NCBI GenBank assembly: GCA_965223095.1
Contig: OZ244979.1
Span: 1 to 64,000 of the forward strand
DNA from: J054 sp965223095
Lineage (GTDB): Bacteria; Pseudomonadota; Gammaproteobacteria; Steroidobacterales; GCA-2729495
Reading direction: 5' to 3'
DNA: 64,000 nucleotides
Part shown: piece after piece, positions 36,347 through 44,318 of the stretch
Layout of the letters: every line of letters begins with the position of its first letter
How positions within the stretch are numbered: position 1 is the stretch's first letter
The notes under the pieces: model-generated
The model's input: the letters and a program-made list of their open reading frames with translations, nothing else
Database searches by the model: none
What the model was told of the DNA's origin: nothing
Program-made: the position numbers and the translations under genes

Positions 36347-37260
36347 ACACCCAGCCGCAATGTTGCGCTACGAGCCCGCGGATTGATCGCAATTTCTTTT
36401 TCACTCGCGCGAATAGGCTTGCTCGGCATACGCAGGCGAGGCTGCGCCGACTCGGGTACCACCGGCAGCTCTGATAACGCCGGATCAACACGGGAATGAT
36501 CCCGAAAAAAACGCTTAACACGGCGATCTTCCAGGGAGTGAAAGCTAATCACAGCGAGTCGACCGCCAGATCGTAGAATTTCAAGGCTTTGCTGCAACAG
36601 GCTACCCAGTTCTTCGAGTTCACGGTTGATATACAAACGAATAGCTTGAAAGCTTCGGGTCGCCGGGTGCTTTGCACCCGGCTTACGCGGCACCACGGTT
36701 TCGATAAGCGTGGCCAACTCAAGGGTGCTGCGAATCGGCGCTTGCTGCCGGTGCCGACAAATTGCGCCGGCAATTTTTCGCGCTGCTTTCTCCTCGCCGA
36801 AGCGTCGCAAAACCTGCGCAATTTCCCGTTCTTGGGCACGGGACAACCAGTCCGCTGCGCTGCTGCCACTGGCAGGGTCCATGCGCATATCCAAAGGCCC
36901 GTCATGGGAAAAACTAAAACCGCGAGCCGCGTCATCCAGTTGGGGTGATGACACGCCAAGGTCTGCCAAGATTCCGTCCACGGGACGTCCTTGCCAACAA
37001 CACTGCAATACATCCGCCAACTCACTAAACCGGGCCTGCTCCACTGTCACACGTTCATCTTCTGCGGCAAGCTCATGACCCGCCGCCACCGCCGAGGGAT
37101 CTCGATCCATCGCTAACAACCGCCCGTCGGCGCCCAGCCGCGACAAAATTGCCCGGCTGTGACCGCCAAGACCGAAAGTGCAATCCACATAATTTCCATT
37201 GGGCTGCACCTGTAGCTGCTCAAGCACCTCATCAGCCAATACCGGAACATGCTGGTTCAC
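36337..37260 (-). CDS. rsmH: 16S rRNA (cytosine(1402)-N4)-methyltransferase
   Basis: RsmH (MraW) methylates C1402 of 16S rRNA in the ribosomal P site. The 307-residue protein begins with HVPVLADEVLEQL and has the SAM motif YVDCTFGLGGHSRAIL, ILADLGVSSPQLDDAARGFSF and the C-terminal ISFHSLEDRRVKRFF. It is the second gene of the dcw cluster, 56 bases after mraZ. Confidence 0.97.
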   Translation of the reverse strand: MNQHVPVLADEVLEQLQVQPNGNYVDCTFGLGGHSRAILSRLGADGRLLAMDRDPSAVAAGHELAAEDERVTVEQARFSELADVLQCCWQGRPVDGILADLGVSSPQLDDAARGFSFSHDGPLDMRMDPASGSSAADWLSRAQEREIAQVLRRFGEEKAARKIAGAICRHRQQAPIRSTLELATLIETVVPRKPGAKHPATRSFQAIRLYINRELEELGSLLQQSLEILRSGGRLAVISFHSLEDRRVKRFFRDHSRVDPALSELPVVPESAQPRLRMPSKPIRASEKEIAINPRARSATLRLGVWL

Positions 37261-37316
37261 CCCGCCACTCCCCGAACCCGTTCGAGGTCATATTGCTTTT
37301 CTATGACCGGTCGTCT

Positions 37317-37772
37317 TTAAAGAGATAGAGACTCAAGATCACCGGAGAGATCCGTCCCGTCTTCTTCGCCCTTCGACAACCAGACTTCACGTCGCTCAGT
37401 CCAACGCGCTTCATCCCACAGCTCAAATCGCTTACCCTGACCAATTAGAATCGCCAGGCGATCCAGTTCGGCAAATTCACGCAGTTCGCGAGGAATCAAT
37501 ATGCGCCCGGCCGCATCCATTTCCATTTCCGATGCATGGCCCACCATCAATCGCTGCAGCCGCCGCGCCCGCGGCTGAAAACTGGGTAGGCGCATCAGCT
37601 TAGATTCAATGTCTTCCCAATCAGGCAGGGGATAGAGCAAGAGGCAATGGTCTTGATCCACGGTGCAAATAAGCTGTCCCTCGCTACGAGCCAGCAAGCG
37701 CTCGCGATAACGCATGGGGACGGCCAAACGCCCCTTTGCATCCAAGGTGATTTTTGTCGCCCCACGAAACAT
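37317..37772 (-). CDS. mraZ: Transcriptional regulator MraZ
   Basis: MraZ is an AbrB-like ring-forming repressor of its own dcw operon. The 151 residues contain two SpoVT/AbrB repeats: FRGATKITLDAKGRLAVPMRYRE near residue 3 and ASEMEMDAAGRILIPRELREFA near 80, each with the DxxGR motif. Three 10-bp-spaced boxes and a sigma-70 promoter lie just upstream, so autoregulation is directly suggested by the sequence. Confidence 0.97.
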   Translation of the reverse strand: MFRGATKITLDAKGRLAVPMRYRERLLARSEGQLICTVDQDHCLLLYPLPDWEDIESKLMRLPSFQPRARRLQRLMVGHASEMEMDAAGRILIPRELREFAELDRLAILIGQGKRFELWDEARWTERREVWLSKGEEDGTDLSGDLESLSL

Positions 37773-37790
37773 GCCAACTTAGACAATCTT

Positions 37791-37815
37791 GCCCATTTCT
37801 CCCCACTTATTACCA
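37791..37815 (-). promoter_or_regulatory. MraZ operator (three direct boxes)
   Basis: Reading the minus strand, TGGTA, TGGGG and TGGGC recur every 10 bases (37815-37811, 37805-37801, 37795-37791). This matches the TGGGN-N5 repeat known for MraZ, with the first box imperfect. The boxes lie between the predicted transcription start and the mraZ start codon. Confidence 0.85.
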
Positions 37816-37824
37816 CTTAGTGAC

Positions 37825-37853
37825 ACTATAGGTAGGCACTTTTCAGGGGTCAA
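37825..37853 (-). promoter_or_regulatory. Sigma-70 promoter of the dcw operon
   Basis: On the minus strand TTGACC (37853-37848) and TATAGT (37830-37825) are separated by exactly 17 bases. The predicted start near 37818 would place the MraZ boxes at about +3 to +27, and the mraZ ATG about 46 bases downstream. Confidence 0.85.
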
Positions 37854-37923
37854 CCGGTTTTCACGATTAATCTTTTAGTCACAGCGACTTAGGTGGCCGA
37901 ATGACCTGTATTTGGGAGGAGAA

Positions 37924-37971
37924 ATGAGGCCCTGGCTTGACATAAATCAGGCGCTTATTGGCGATTGCTGA
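37924..37971 (+). other. Possible 15-residue mini-ORF
   Basis: ATG at 37924 follows GGAGGAG by two bases and encodes MRPWLDINQALIGDC before TGA. It lies upstream of a GC stem and T-run. A leader peptide or micro-protein is conceivable, but no gene follows on this strand for 1.4 kb, so chance is a serious alternative. Confidence 0.2.
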
Positions 37972-38101
37972 GACTGACATTAAGAAAGAAAATCCCGCCG
38001 CAAAAACGGCAATTCCCACCCGGGTTTTTTGGCTAAATCGGAATTTTGCGCAAACAGACTGCCCAGCGCGGCCGATGGGACGCAGCCCCCCATGGCGCGT
38101 A

Positions 38102-38134
38102 ACCGAAATTAGCGGCTAAAACACGCTAATTTCG
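38102..38134. repeat. 12-bp perfect hairpin downstream of rnpB
   Basis: CCGAAATTAGCG (38102-38113) and CGCTAATTTCGG (38123-38134) are exact complements around a 9-base loop, 45 bases beyond the 3' end of the RNase P RNA. No T-run follows in the rnpB direction. It may guide 3' processing or termination of the precursor. Confidence 0.6.
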
Positions 38135-38178
38135 GCTAAATAGACGCTAGCGGAAGGCAAAAGCTGGTAACCGGAAAT

Positions 38179-38541
38179 GGAGTCGGCCGATAAGCCGGGT
38201 TCTGTCGAGGGCAGCCATTCATCTAGGATCGCCGTCGCCGACGACCTCTGGCGACCTACCCGAGAGCCCGGGCGAACACCGGTGCCCAATCCCCTCGCGG
38301 GAACCGGCCGCTCTCCTATTTGGTCTTGCTCCGGGTGGGGTTTACCCTGCCGCGGTGTGTTACCACCCGCGCGGTGCGCTCTTACCGCACCATTTCACCC
38401 TTACTGGCCGAGACCAGCGGTATATTTTCTGTGGCACTTTCCGTGGGCTCGCGCCCCCCAGGCGTTACCTGGCACCCTGTTCGCCGGAGCCCGGACTTTC
38501 CTCCCGATCCGCGAAGATCAAGCGACTGCCTGGCCGACTCC
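38179..38541 (-). ncRNA. rnpB: RNase P RNA, bacterial type A
   Basis: This is the catalytic RNA of RNase P, which trims the 5' ends of tRNA precursors. The P1 helix is closed by GGAGTCGGCC at the 5' end (38541) and its complement GGCCGACTCC at the 3' end (38179). Between them are the universally conserved GAGGAAAGTCCGGGCTCC, GGTGCCAGGTAACGCCTGG, GTAAGGGTGAAA, GGTGCGGTAAGAGCGCACC, GGAGCAAGACCAAATAGG and AGAACCCGGCTTA elements in the right order. It measures about 363 bases. Its position between mraZ and rsmI resembles pseudomonads. Confidence 0.97.
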
Positions 38542-38548
38542 GCGGGCG

Positions 38549-38577
38549 ACTGTAGGCGATCAGTCTGAATTCGACAA
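38549..38577 (-). promoter_or_regulatory. Sigma-70 promoter of rnpB
   Basis: TTGTCG (38577-38572) and TACAGT (38554-38549) on the minus strand are 17 bases apart, and the predicted start 7-8 bases on coincides with the P1 5' end of the RNA. The -35 lies inside the last codons of rsmI. Confidence 0.75.
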
Positions 38578-39405
38578 GCGCATCAAGCGGTAAACCTCGC
38601 CACGCCGGGCGCCGGTAATTTTAGCCGTCATCGAAGCCGCCTTGCCCGGCGGCAGGTCTGCCACCAAAATTTCGAAAATTCTAGCTATTTCAGAATTACC
38701 CGCCTGTTGAGAATCCTCGCAGCCGGCAACAATCAGCGTGAACTCGCCGCGCTTGGCACCCGGGTCTTGGCTTAAGCCCGCCCGCACTTCCGCCAGACTG
38801 CCGCGATAGAAAGTTTCATGAACCTTGGTGAGCTCCCGCGCCAAGCTGGCAGGCCGCTCAGACCCAAACGCCTGCCCGAGATCGGCCAGACAAGCATCGA
38901 TACGATGGACCGCTTCGAAGAAAATCATCGTAATAGGCAAGGACGCCAATACTTCCAAACGTTGCAAGCGGGCCCATCGCTTCGCGGGCAAAAAGCCTTC
39001 AAAGTGAAAACGATCGCTAGGCAGTCCCGCCACGGACAGGGCCGCCAGCGCGGCACTGGGACCCGGCACCGGACTGACCGGGATCGCGGCCTCGCGCACA
39101 GCGGCCAGCAACCGGTAGCCCGGGTCGCTCACCAAGGGCGTGCCCGCGTCGCTCACCAGGGCCACGGTTTTGCCGGCCTGAAGAATGGTCAGCAGCTCCT
39201 GACTGCGCTCTACCTCGTTGTGTTCGTGCAAGGCCAGCAGAGACTTGCGCAACCCCATTGACGTTAGCAATTGCCCCGTTCGCCGAGTATCCTCGGCAGC
39301 AACCAAATCCACTTGCTCCAATACCAAGCGTGCACGCGGGCTTAGGTCGGCAAGATTGCCTATGGGTGTGGCGACCACGAAAAGCTTGCCGGCTTGTTCA
39401 ACCAC
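38560..39405 (-). CDS. rsmI: 16S rRNA (cytidine(1402)-2'-O)-methyltransferase
   Basis: RsmI adds the 2'-O-methyl to C1402 of 16S rRNA, the same base that RsmH modifies. The protein has the tetrapyrrole-methylase fold: LFVVATPIGNLADLSPRA, AAEDTRRTGQLL, ALVSDAGTPLVSDPGYRL, PVPGPSAALAALSVAGLPSDRFHFEGFLP. I choose the GTG at 39405 (VVEQAGKLFVV), preceded at 8 bases by AAGGA, over a longer frame from 39453. It is 281 residues and divergent from lpoA. Confidence 0.94.
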   Translation of the reverse strand: MVEQAGKLFVVATPIGNLADLSPRARLVLEQVDLVAAEDTRRTGQLLTSMGLRKSLLALHEHNEVERSQELLTILQAGKTVALVSDAGTPLVSDPGYRLLAAVREAAIPVSPVPGPSAALAALSVAGLPSDRFHFEGFLPAKRWARLQRLEVLASLPITMIFFEAVHRIDACLADLGQAFGSERPASLARELTKVHETFYRGSLAEVRAGLSQDPGAKRGEFTLIVAGCEDSQQAGNSEIARIFEILVADLPPGKAASMTAKITGARRGEVYRLMRLSNSD

Positions 39406-39444
39406 GCTACCGATCCTTAAAACCTGAAAACATAAACAAAGCCA

Positions 39445-41379
39445 ATGAGCCAAAAGACACGCAGCTTACGATGTCAACAATATCCGCAGCCCGTCCTGTA
39501 CTGTACCGTCGTGGTCAGCCTGCTGTGGCTGGCGGCCTGCGAACCCTTGCAACAAGCAGGTGGACAAGACCAAGCCAATGTCATGACAGCCAGTGGTCAG
39601 GCTGAACGCTTGGCGGCCGACGGGCGGCATGATGAAGCGGCCCTAGTCTATCTGCGCCAAGCGGACAATGCAGAACCCGAACAGCGACAGCGCTATTTAA
39701 TTCTGGCGGCCCGCGAAAGACGCCGGGCAGGAAAACTGAGCGGCGCGCAAGCCCTACTCGATGGGCTAAGCCGGCCAATATTCGCGACAAATCTGACGGG
39801 CTGGGCCATCGTTTCTGGCGAATTGGCTCTGGCACAGGGAGCGCCCGATGCGGCATTGGCCGCTTTGGAACGCGCGCCCGGTTCGGCCAGCGGCCCGGCA
39901 GCGGCCGAACTACAGCGTGTGCGCGGCCAGGCGCTATTCCAACTGGGTAAACCGGTGGCGGCCACCCGCGCGTTTTTAGAGCGTGAAATCTGGCTGGAGG
40001 ATAGCCAATCCATCGCCGACAATCAGCAACAGCTTTGGTCAGAGTATGAGCGTTGGGGCGGCAGCATCGATCCGGCACAGCTAGAAGCCGCAGACGATCT
40101 AGAGCTCAGAGCGTGGCTTGAACTAGGCAGGCTTGCCGCCACGGTCCCCACCGGACGCCGGTACCTTAGATCAGGCCTGATGAGCTGGCGGACAAAGTAC
40201 CCAGACCATCCGGCCAACGCGCTGCTCATTCCGAGATTGCTCGAGGAACAAGGCGGGGCGGCGGAAATGCCCCAACAATTGGCGCTGCTGTTGCCACTGT
40301 CCGGTCGCCAGAAACAAGCCGGTGCCGCACTGCGCGATGGCTTCTTGGCCGCTTATTACGATGCGCCAGCCGACGGCGCAAGACCCAGCTTACGAATTTA
40401 TGATGTCGATCTGCTAGGCGGGGCCGCGCAAGCTTATGGCGCTGCGGTGGCGGACGGCGTGGATTTCGTCGTTGGGCCCCTGCTAAAAAATGCGGTCACT
40501 GAGGTCGCCACCCTGGACCAACTCGTCCCCTCCTTAGTTCTTAATTACCTGCCCAACGATGTGGTGCCCAATGGACCGCTCTATCAGTTTGCCCTAGCGC
40601 CGGAAGATGAGGCCAGCGAGGTGGCGAACGCAGCCCTGCGGCTCAATCAGCGCCGGGCCATAGCCTTGGCGCCCAATAATGCTTGGGGGCGGCGTTTGCT
40701 TAATAGTTACACCGCGACGTTTCAAAGTTTAGGCGGCACGGTCATCGACTATCGATTTTACGATCCAAAGGCCTCTGATTTCAGTAATGACATTCGTGAG
40801 TTGTTGCTCATTAGCGAAAGCCATGCTCGCCATGCCCGTCTGGCTGCAAATCTAGGTCTTGAGCTCGGATTCGAACCTCGGCGCAGGGCGGACATTGATT
40901 TAATCTTCGTCGCAGCCACGGATAAAGCGGCTAGATTGATTCGGCCACAATTAAAATTCTATTACGCTGGTAAGGTACCAACCTATGCAACTTCGGCGAT
41001 TTATCAAGGTGACAGTAGCAAGAACTCGGACATTAACGGCTTGATGTTCGCGGATATGCCCTGGATTGTCGCGCCGGATTCCATCACGAAAAAGCTGCAA
41101 GGCGCGATAGAAAAGCACTGGCCCGCTCAAGCGCAGCGCCGTTCCCGGCTTTTTGCCATGGGCTTCGATGCTTACCAGTTGGTTCCGGAGTTAGCTTCAA
41201 GTCAGGGTTTTCGCGACGGCGAGCTACCGGGCGTCACGGGGATGCTCTATCTTAGCGAGGACGGGCGCGTCCATCGGCGCTTGCCTTTGGCGACCATACG
41301 GCGAGGCAAGATTCAGGCTCTACCACCTTTACCCGGTTTGGATCGCACGCAACTCAAGCATGAGCTAACTCCTGAATGA
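39445..41379 (+). CDS. lpoA: Outer-membrane lipoprotein activator of PBP1A
   Basis: LpoA reaches through the periplasm to stimulate the bifunctional synthase PBP1A. The 644 residues have a lipoprotein signal with lipobox LWLAAC, an N-terminal TPR-like helical domain (about 45-265) and a C-terminal periplasmic-binding-protein-like domain (LALLLPLSGRQKQAGAALRDGFLAAYY onward). The rsmI-lpoA-yraN-diaA neighbourhood confirms the assignment. LpoA occurs almost only in gammaproteobacteria. Confidence 0.92.
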   Translation: MSQKTRSLRCQQYPQPVLYCTVVVSLLWLAACEPLQQAGGQDQANVMTASGQAERLAADGRHDEAALVYLRQADNAEPEQRQRYLILAARERRRAGKLSGAQALLDGLSRPIFATNLTGWAIVSGELALAQGAPDAALAALERAPGSASGPAAAELQRVRGQALFQLGKPVAATRAFLEREIWLEDSQSIADNQQQLWSEYERWGGSIDPAQLEAADDLELRAWLELGRLAATVPTGRRYLRSGLMSWRTKYPDHPANALLIPRLLEEQGGAAEMPQQLALLLPLSGRQKQAGAALRDGFLAAYYDAPADGARPSLRIYDVDLLGGAAQAYGAAVADGVDFVVGPLLKNAVTEVATLDQLVPSLVLNYLPNDVVPNGPLYQFALAPEDEASEVANAALRLNQRRAIALAPNNAWGRRLLNSYTATFQSLGGTVIDYRFYDPKASDFSNDIRELLLISESHARHARLAANLGLELGFEPRRRADIDLIFVAATDKAARLIRPQLKFYYAGKVPTYATSAIYQGDSSKNSDINGLMFADMPWIVAPDSITKKLQGAIEKHWPAQAQRRSRLFAMGFDAYQLVPELASSQGFRDGELPGVTGMLYLSEDGRVHRRLPLATIRRGKIQALPPLPGLDRTQLKHELTPE

Positions 41380-41767
41380 GCGTAGCCCAATCCCCACACA
41401 TTTACTGGCCGGGCGGGAAGCCGAGCGGCTGGCACGAGTATTTCTGCAAGCACAAGGCTTACGTTGCCTAGAAAATAACTATCGCTGCGCTGTCGGCGAA
41501 CTCGATCTAGTGATGACCGACGGCCGCGAACTGATCCTAGTGGAGGTTCGCTACCGTCATAGTGATATACCCGTGTCGCCCGCTGAGAGCATTACCCCTG
41601 GCAAACGGCTACGGCTGGCACGCGCCGCCCGACACTTTCTGCAACGTTCACCTGATTTCGCGGAAATGCCCATGCGCTTTGACCTGTTGGCCTTGTCAGG
41701 ACCGCTCGCCCAGGCGAGACTTGAGTGGATTCAGGGCGCATTTGAATTTGACGATGGCCCGCACTGA
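41372..41767 (+). CDS. yraN: YraN family (UPF0102) nuclease-like protein with non-canonical start
   Basis: YraN proteins have a restriction-endonuclease-like fold; their role is unsettled. The conserved part reads AGREAERLARVF, NNYRCAVGELDLVM and ILVEVRYR, covering the GE-x-DL and EVR motifs. The reading frame has no ATG, GTG or TTG before these motifs: after a stop at 41366-41368 the only candidates are CTG codons (41372 or 41405). An ATG at 41376 overlaps the lpoA stop as ATGA but is in another frame that ends at 41471. Either a CTG start or a one-base indel near 41400 explains this; the coordinates given assume the CTG at 41372 and about 131 residues. Confidence 0.75.
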   Translation: MNERSPIPTHLLAGREAERLARVFLQAQGLRCLENNYRCAVGELDLVMTDGRELILVEVRYRHSDIPVSPAESITPGKRLRLARAARHFLQRSPDFAEMPMRFDLLALSGPLAQARLEWIQGAFEFDDGPH

Positions 41768-41789
41768 TTGCCACGGAGACCAGTAAGCC

Positions 41790-42371
41790 ATGTCGCAGTC
41801 CCGCATTAGAACTCATTTCGCCGACAGCATTGCCGTTAAAGAGCGCGCGATGGCGACCTTGCTGCAACCGATTCAAGCGGCCGCACAACTCATCACCGAT
41901 TGTTTGCGTGCCACAGGCAAAGTCTTGAGCTGCGGCAATGGCGGTTCCGCTGGAGACGCCCAACATTTTTCGGCGGAACTCCTCAATCGCTTCGAAATGG
42001 AGCGCCCCGCCCTAGCGGCCGTCGCTTTGACCACTGACAGCTCAACACTCACGGCCATTGCCAATGACTACGCGTATGACCAGATCTTCGCGAAACAAGT
42101 CAAAGGCTTGGGTCAAGCAGGCGATTGCCTGCTGGCGATATCAACCTCCGGCAACTCGGCGAATGTGCTAGCCGCAATACTGGCTGCGCAGGAGCAAGGC
42201 ATGACGGTCATCGCATTGACTGGCGGCGATGGCGGCGCAATCGCCGCAGCACTCACCGCGGAAGATATAGAAATTCGCGTGCCGGATAAGCGTACGGCGC
42301 GCATTCAGGAAACGCACCTACTGGTCATTCACTGCTTATGCGACGAGATTGACCAAGCCTTATTCGGCTAG
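41790..42371 (+). CDS. diaA: SIS-domain protein DiaA (DnaA-binding; GmhA-like)
   Basis: The 193 residues form one SIS domain with LSCGNGGSAGDAQHFSAELLNRF, AISTSGNSANVL and the C-terminal ETHLLVIHCLCDEID. In this neighbourhood (after yraN) the E. coli counterpart is DiaA, which binds DnaA to time replication. Sequence alone cannot exclude phosphoheptose isomerase GmhA, a close paralogue. It follows yraN by 22 bases and is convergent with sspB, 10 bases away. The lipoprotein gene dolP, often next in other genomes, is absent. Confidence 0.82.
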   Translation: MSQSRIRTHFADSIAVKERAMATLLQPIQAAAQLITDCLRATGKVLSCGNGGSAGDAQHFSAELLNRFEMERPALAAVALTTDSSTLTAIANDYAYDQIFAKQVKGLGQAGDCLLAISTSGNSANVLAAILAAQEQGMTVIALTGGDGGAIAAALTAEDIEIRVPDKRTARIQETHLLVIHCLCDEIDQALFG

Positions 42372-42381
42372 CTAACCACCC

Positions 42382-42810
42382 CTATTTGACGATTTTCAGC
42401 TCTGGCCGGCGCTCGGCCGCGGGCTTTGGGGTCGCGGGAACGTCTGTGGGGTCTGTCCCGGCCACAGGCTGGTCCTGCAACTCTTCCGCCGGCGAGAAAA
42501 TCATGCCGCGCCCGGTTTCGCGCGCATAAATACCCAGCACCGCATCGACAGGCAAATTTAGTTGCCGTGCCCGCCCGGCAAATCGTGCTTCGAGCCTGAG
42601 GAATTCATTGCCAATGTCCAAATTGCGAACTGCGGCATAGCTAACATTAAGCACCAATTTACCGTCTTTTACGTATTCTGCTGGCACATCAACGCCGTCC
42701 ACGCCAACATCGATCACCACATGGGGCGTGGCGCCACTGTCCGTCATCCATTCATGCATCGCACGCAATAGATACGGTCGCTGTGAAATCGTTTCGGTAT
42801 GCGAATTCAT
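42382..42810 (-). CDS. sspB: ClpXP adaptor SspB
   Basis: SspB carries ssrA-tagged proteins to ClpXP. The 142-residue protein has the compact substrate-binding domain (RPYLLRAMHEWMTDSGATPHVVID through ARFAGRARQLNLPVDAVLGIYARETGRGM), a flexible Pro/Ala linker, and the C-terminal ClpX-binding tail RPELKIVK. It lies 19 bases after sspA on the same strand. Confidence 0.95.
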   Translation of the reverse strand: MNSHTETISQRPYLLRAMHEWMTDSGATPHVVIDVGVDGVDVPAEYVKDGKLVLNVSYAAVRNLDIGNEFLRLEARFAGRARQLNLPVDAVLGIYARETGRGMIFSPAEELQDQPVAGTDPTDVPATPKPAAERRPELKIVK

Positions 42811-42829
42811 GAGTCCGGCTTAAACGCGA

Positions 42830-43450
42830 CTACTGGCGCATCTCGTGTTCCAATTCCGTCAGACTTTCCTGGAATGAGCGCCTGGAAAAAACCTCGTCCA
42901 TATATTTGCGCATTCCCTGTGCATTGTCACCCAAATCAATTCCGTAGCTTGGCAATCGCCACAGTATAGGCGCTATGGAACAGTCGACCAGTGAAAACTC
43001 ATCACTGAGAAAGAAACGACGAGCGGCGAAAATTTCAGCACTGGAGAGAATACTTTCCTTTAGCTGCTTGCGCAGTCGCGACAGGCGCTTGCCGTCAGTG
43101 GTTTCATCCATTTCTTCGGCCAAGGTATACCAGTCTCTTTCAATACGATATAAGGCCAAGCGAAATTGCGCACGAGTCACCGGGTCCACGGGCATTAGTG
43201 GCGGGTGTGGGAAGCGCTCATCGAGATATTCGACGATGACCCGCGAATCGTACAGGACCAGGTCACGATCAACCAATGTGGGCACACTGTGATACGGATT
43301 GAGATCCCGCAGGTCCTCGGGCAGATCAGGCCCTTGCACATTGATAATGTCGATATTGATGTTTTTCTCAGCCAGCACTAGCCGCGTGCGATGACTGTGG
43401 AAGCCGGTGGGACTAGAGTAAAGCGTCATGCGGTCAGACCCCTTGGCCAC
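42830..43450 (-). CDS. sspA: Stringent starvation protein A
   Basis: SspA is a glutathione-transferase-fold protein that binds RNA polymerase and influences stress and virulence genes. The 206 residues contain TLYSSPTGFHSHRTRLVLAEK, the NPYHSVPTLVDRDLVLYDSRVIVEYLDERFPHPPLMP core and the SDEFSLVDCSIAPILWRLP helix. I use the GTG at 43450, since homologues have a short tail before MTLF; the ATG at 43429 is the alternative. It follows petC and precedes sspB. Confidence 0.93.
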   Translation of the reverse strand: MAKGSDRMTLYSSPTGFHSHRTRLVLAEKNINIDIINVQGPDLPEDLRDLNPYHSVPTLVDRDLVLYDSRVIVEYLDERFPHPPLMPVDPVTRAQFRLALYRIERDWYTLAEEMDETTDGKRLSRLRKQLKESILSSAEIFAARRFFLSDEFSLVDCSIAPILWRLPSYGIDLGDNAQGMRKYMDEVFSRRSFQESLTELEHEMRQ

Positions 43451-43559
43451 GGCCGGTAAGCTGTTGGTATTTTCATATGTATTGATGGTGCCCGGCTCAT
43501 CCCACCAGACTCCGTTGCTCTTTTCTTATAAAAAGACCGCAGCGCTATACGGCCTCAGG

Positions 43560-44318
43560 TTATTTTATGTCTTTCCAGATCTCGTTCTTGAGGAGGTAGG
43601 CAAAAATACCAAACACCAATAAGAACAATAGGACCCAAATACCGAGCTGGCGCCGCTGCAACTGCGCCGGCTCACCGGCGTAGTCCAAGAAATTCACCAG
43701 ATCACGGACAAACTGGTCGTATTCGGCAACACTCAAGCTACCCTCGGTAACAGGCTTGAAGCTCACAACTTCGTGGCCTTCATCGTCTTCCTCGACCACG
43801 CGGCGCTGCAAGCCCTGTAACTCCCACAGAACATGCGGCATGCTGGCATTCTCAAGCACCGTGTTGTTCACGCCGTTGGGCCGACTCTCGTCGATGTAAA
43901 AACCCCTTAAAAAACTAAATAAGAAATCCGTACCCCGGCTGCGCGCAATTAGACTCAAATCTGGCGGCGCTTGGCCGAACCAAGTTTGCGCATCGTCGGC
44001 GGGCATAGCCACTTGCATGGTATCGAAGGGCTTGTCGGCCGCAAACATTAAATTCGCCATCAGCTGATCTTCGCTGATGGCCAAATCTTCCGCGAGTCGG
44101 TTATAGCGAACGTATTTCGCGGAATGGCAACCCATGCAGTAGTTCACGAAGTACCCAGCGCCCCGCTGCAAGGACGCCACGTTGCCTACATCGTTCATGG
44201 CCGGCGTCAAGGCAGGACCACCATCACCCGCAGCACTAACCGCTGCGGGCAGCGAGAACACAACACAAACTAACAATGCAGAAATCGATCTCATCTTAGC
44301 GAAAGTTTTTATCTGCAT
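43560..44318 (-). CDS. petC: Cytochrome c1 of the bc1 complex
   Basis: Cytochrome c1 passes electrons from the Rieske centre to soluble cytochrome c. The 252-residue protein has an N-terminal signal peptide ending AVSAA, the haem site CMGCH at 61-65, an axial Met in ENASMPHVLWELQG, and a C-terminal membrane anchor (LGIWVLLFLLVFGIFAYLL). Its start ATG shares bases with the petB stop. Confidence 0.96.
   Translation of the reverse strand: MQIKTFAKMRSISALLVCVVFSLPAAVSAAGDGGPALTPAMNDVGNVASLQRGAGYFVNYCMGCHSAKYVRYNRLAEDLAISEDQLMANLMFAADKPFDTMQVAMPADDAQTWFGQAPPDLSLIARSRGTDFLFSFLRGFYIDESRPNGVNNTVLENASMPHVLWELQGLQRRVVEEDDEGHEVVSFKPVTEGSLSVAEYDQFVRDLVNFLDYAGEPAQLQRRQLGIWVLLFLLVFGIFAYLLKNEIWKDIK

Larger units (their letters stand above)
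37854..38178. other. Region between the dcw promoter and the RNase P RNA
   Basis: These 325 bases hold no clear gene. A possible 15-codon frame on the plus strand (37924-37971) has a perfect GGAGGAG ribosome site. A GC-rich area with GCCG/CGGC stem and a T6 run lies at 37990-38029, and a strong hairpin at 38102-38134. The last two may serve as the 3' boundary of rnpB transcripts, but neither is a clean terminator in the rnpB direction. Confidence 0.5.

Noticed and set aside
39581..40078. 165-codon minus-strand frame inside lpoA
   Set aside because: It is the antisense of the LpoA TPR region with no family likeness.
43500..43559. Possible terminator after petC (CCG/CGG with five T residues)
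   Set aside because: The stem has only three or four good pairs; read-through to sspA is more likely.
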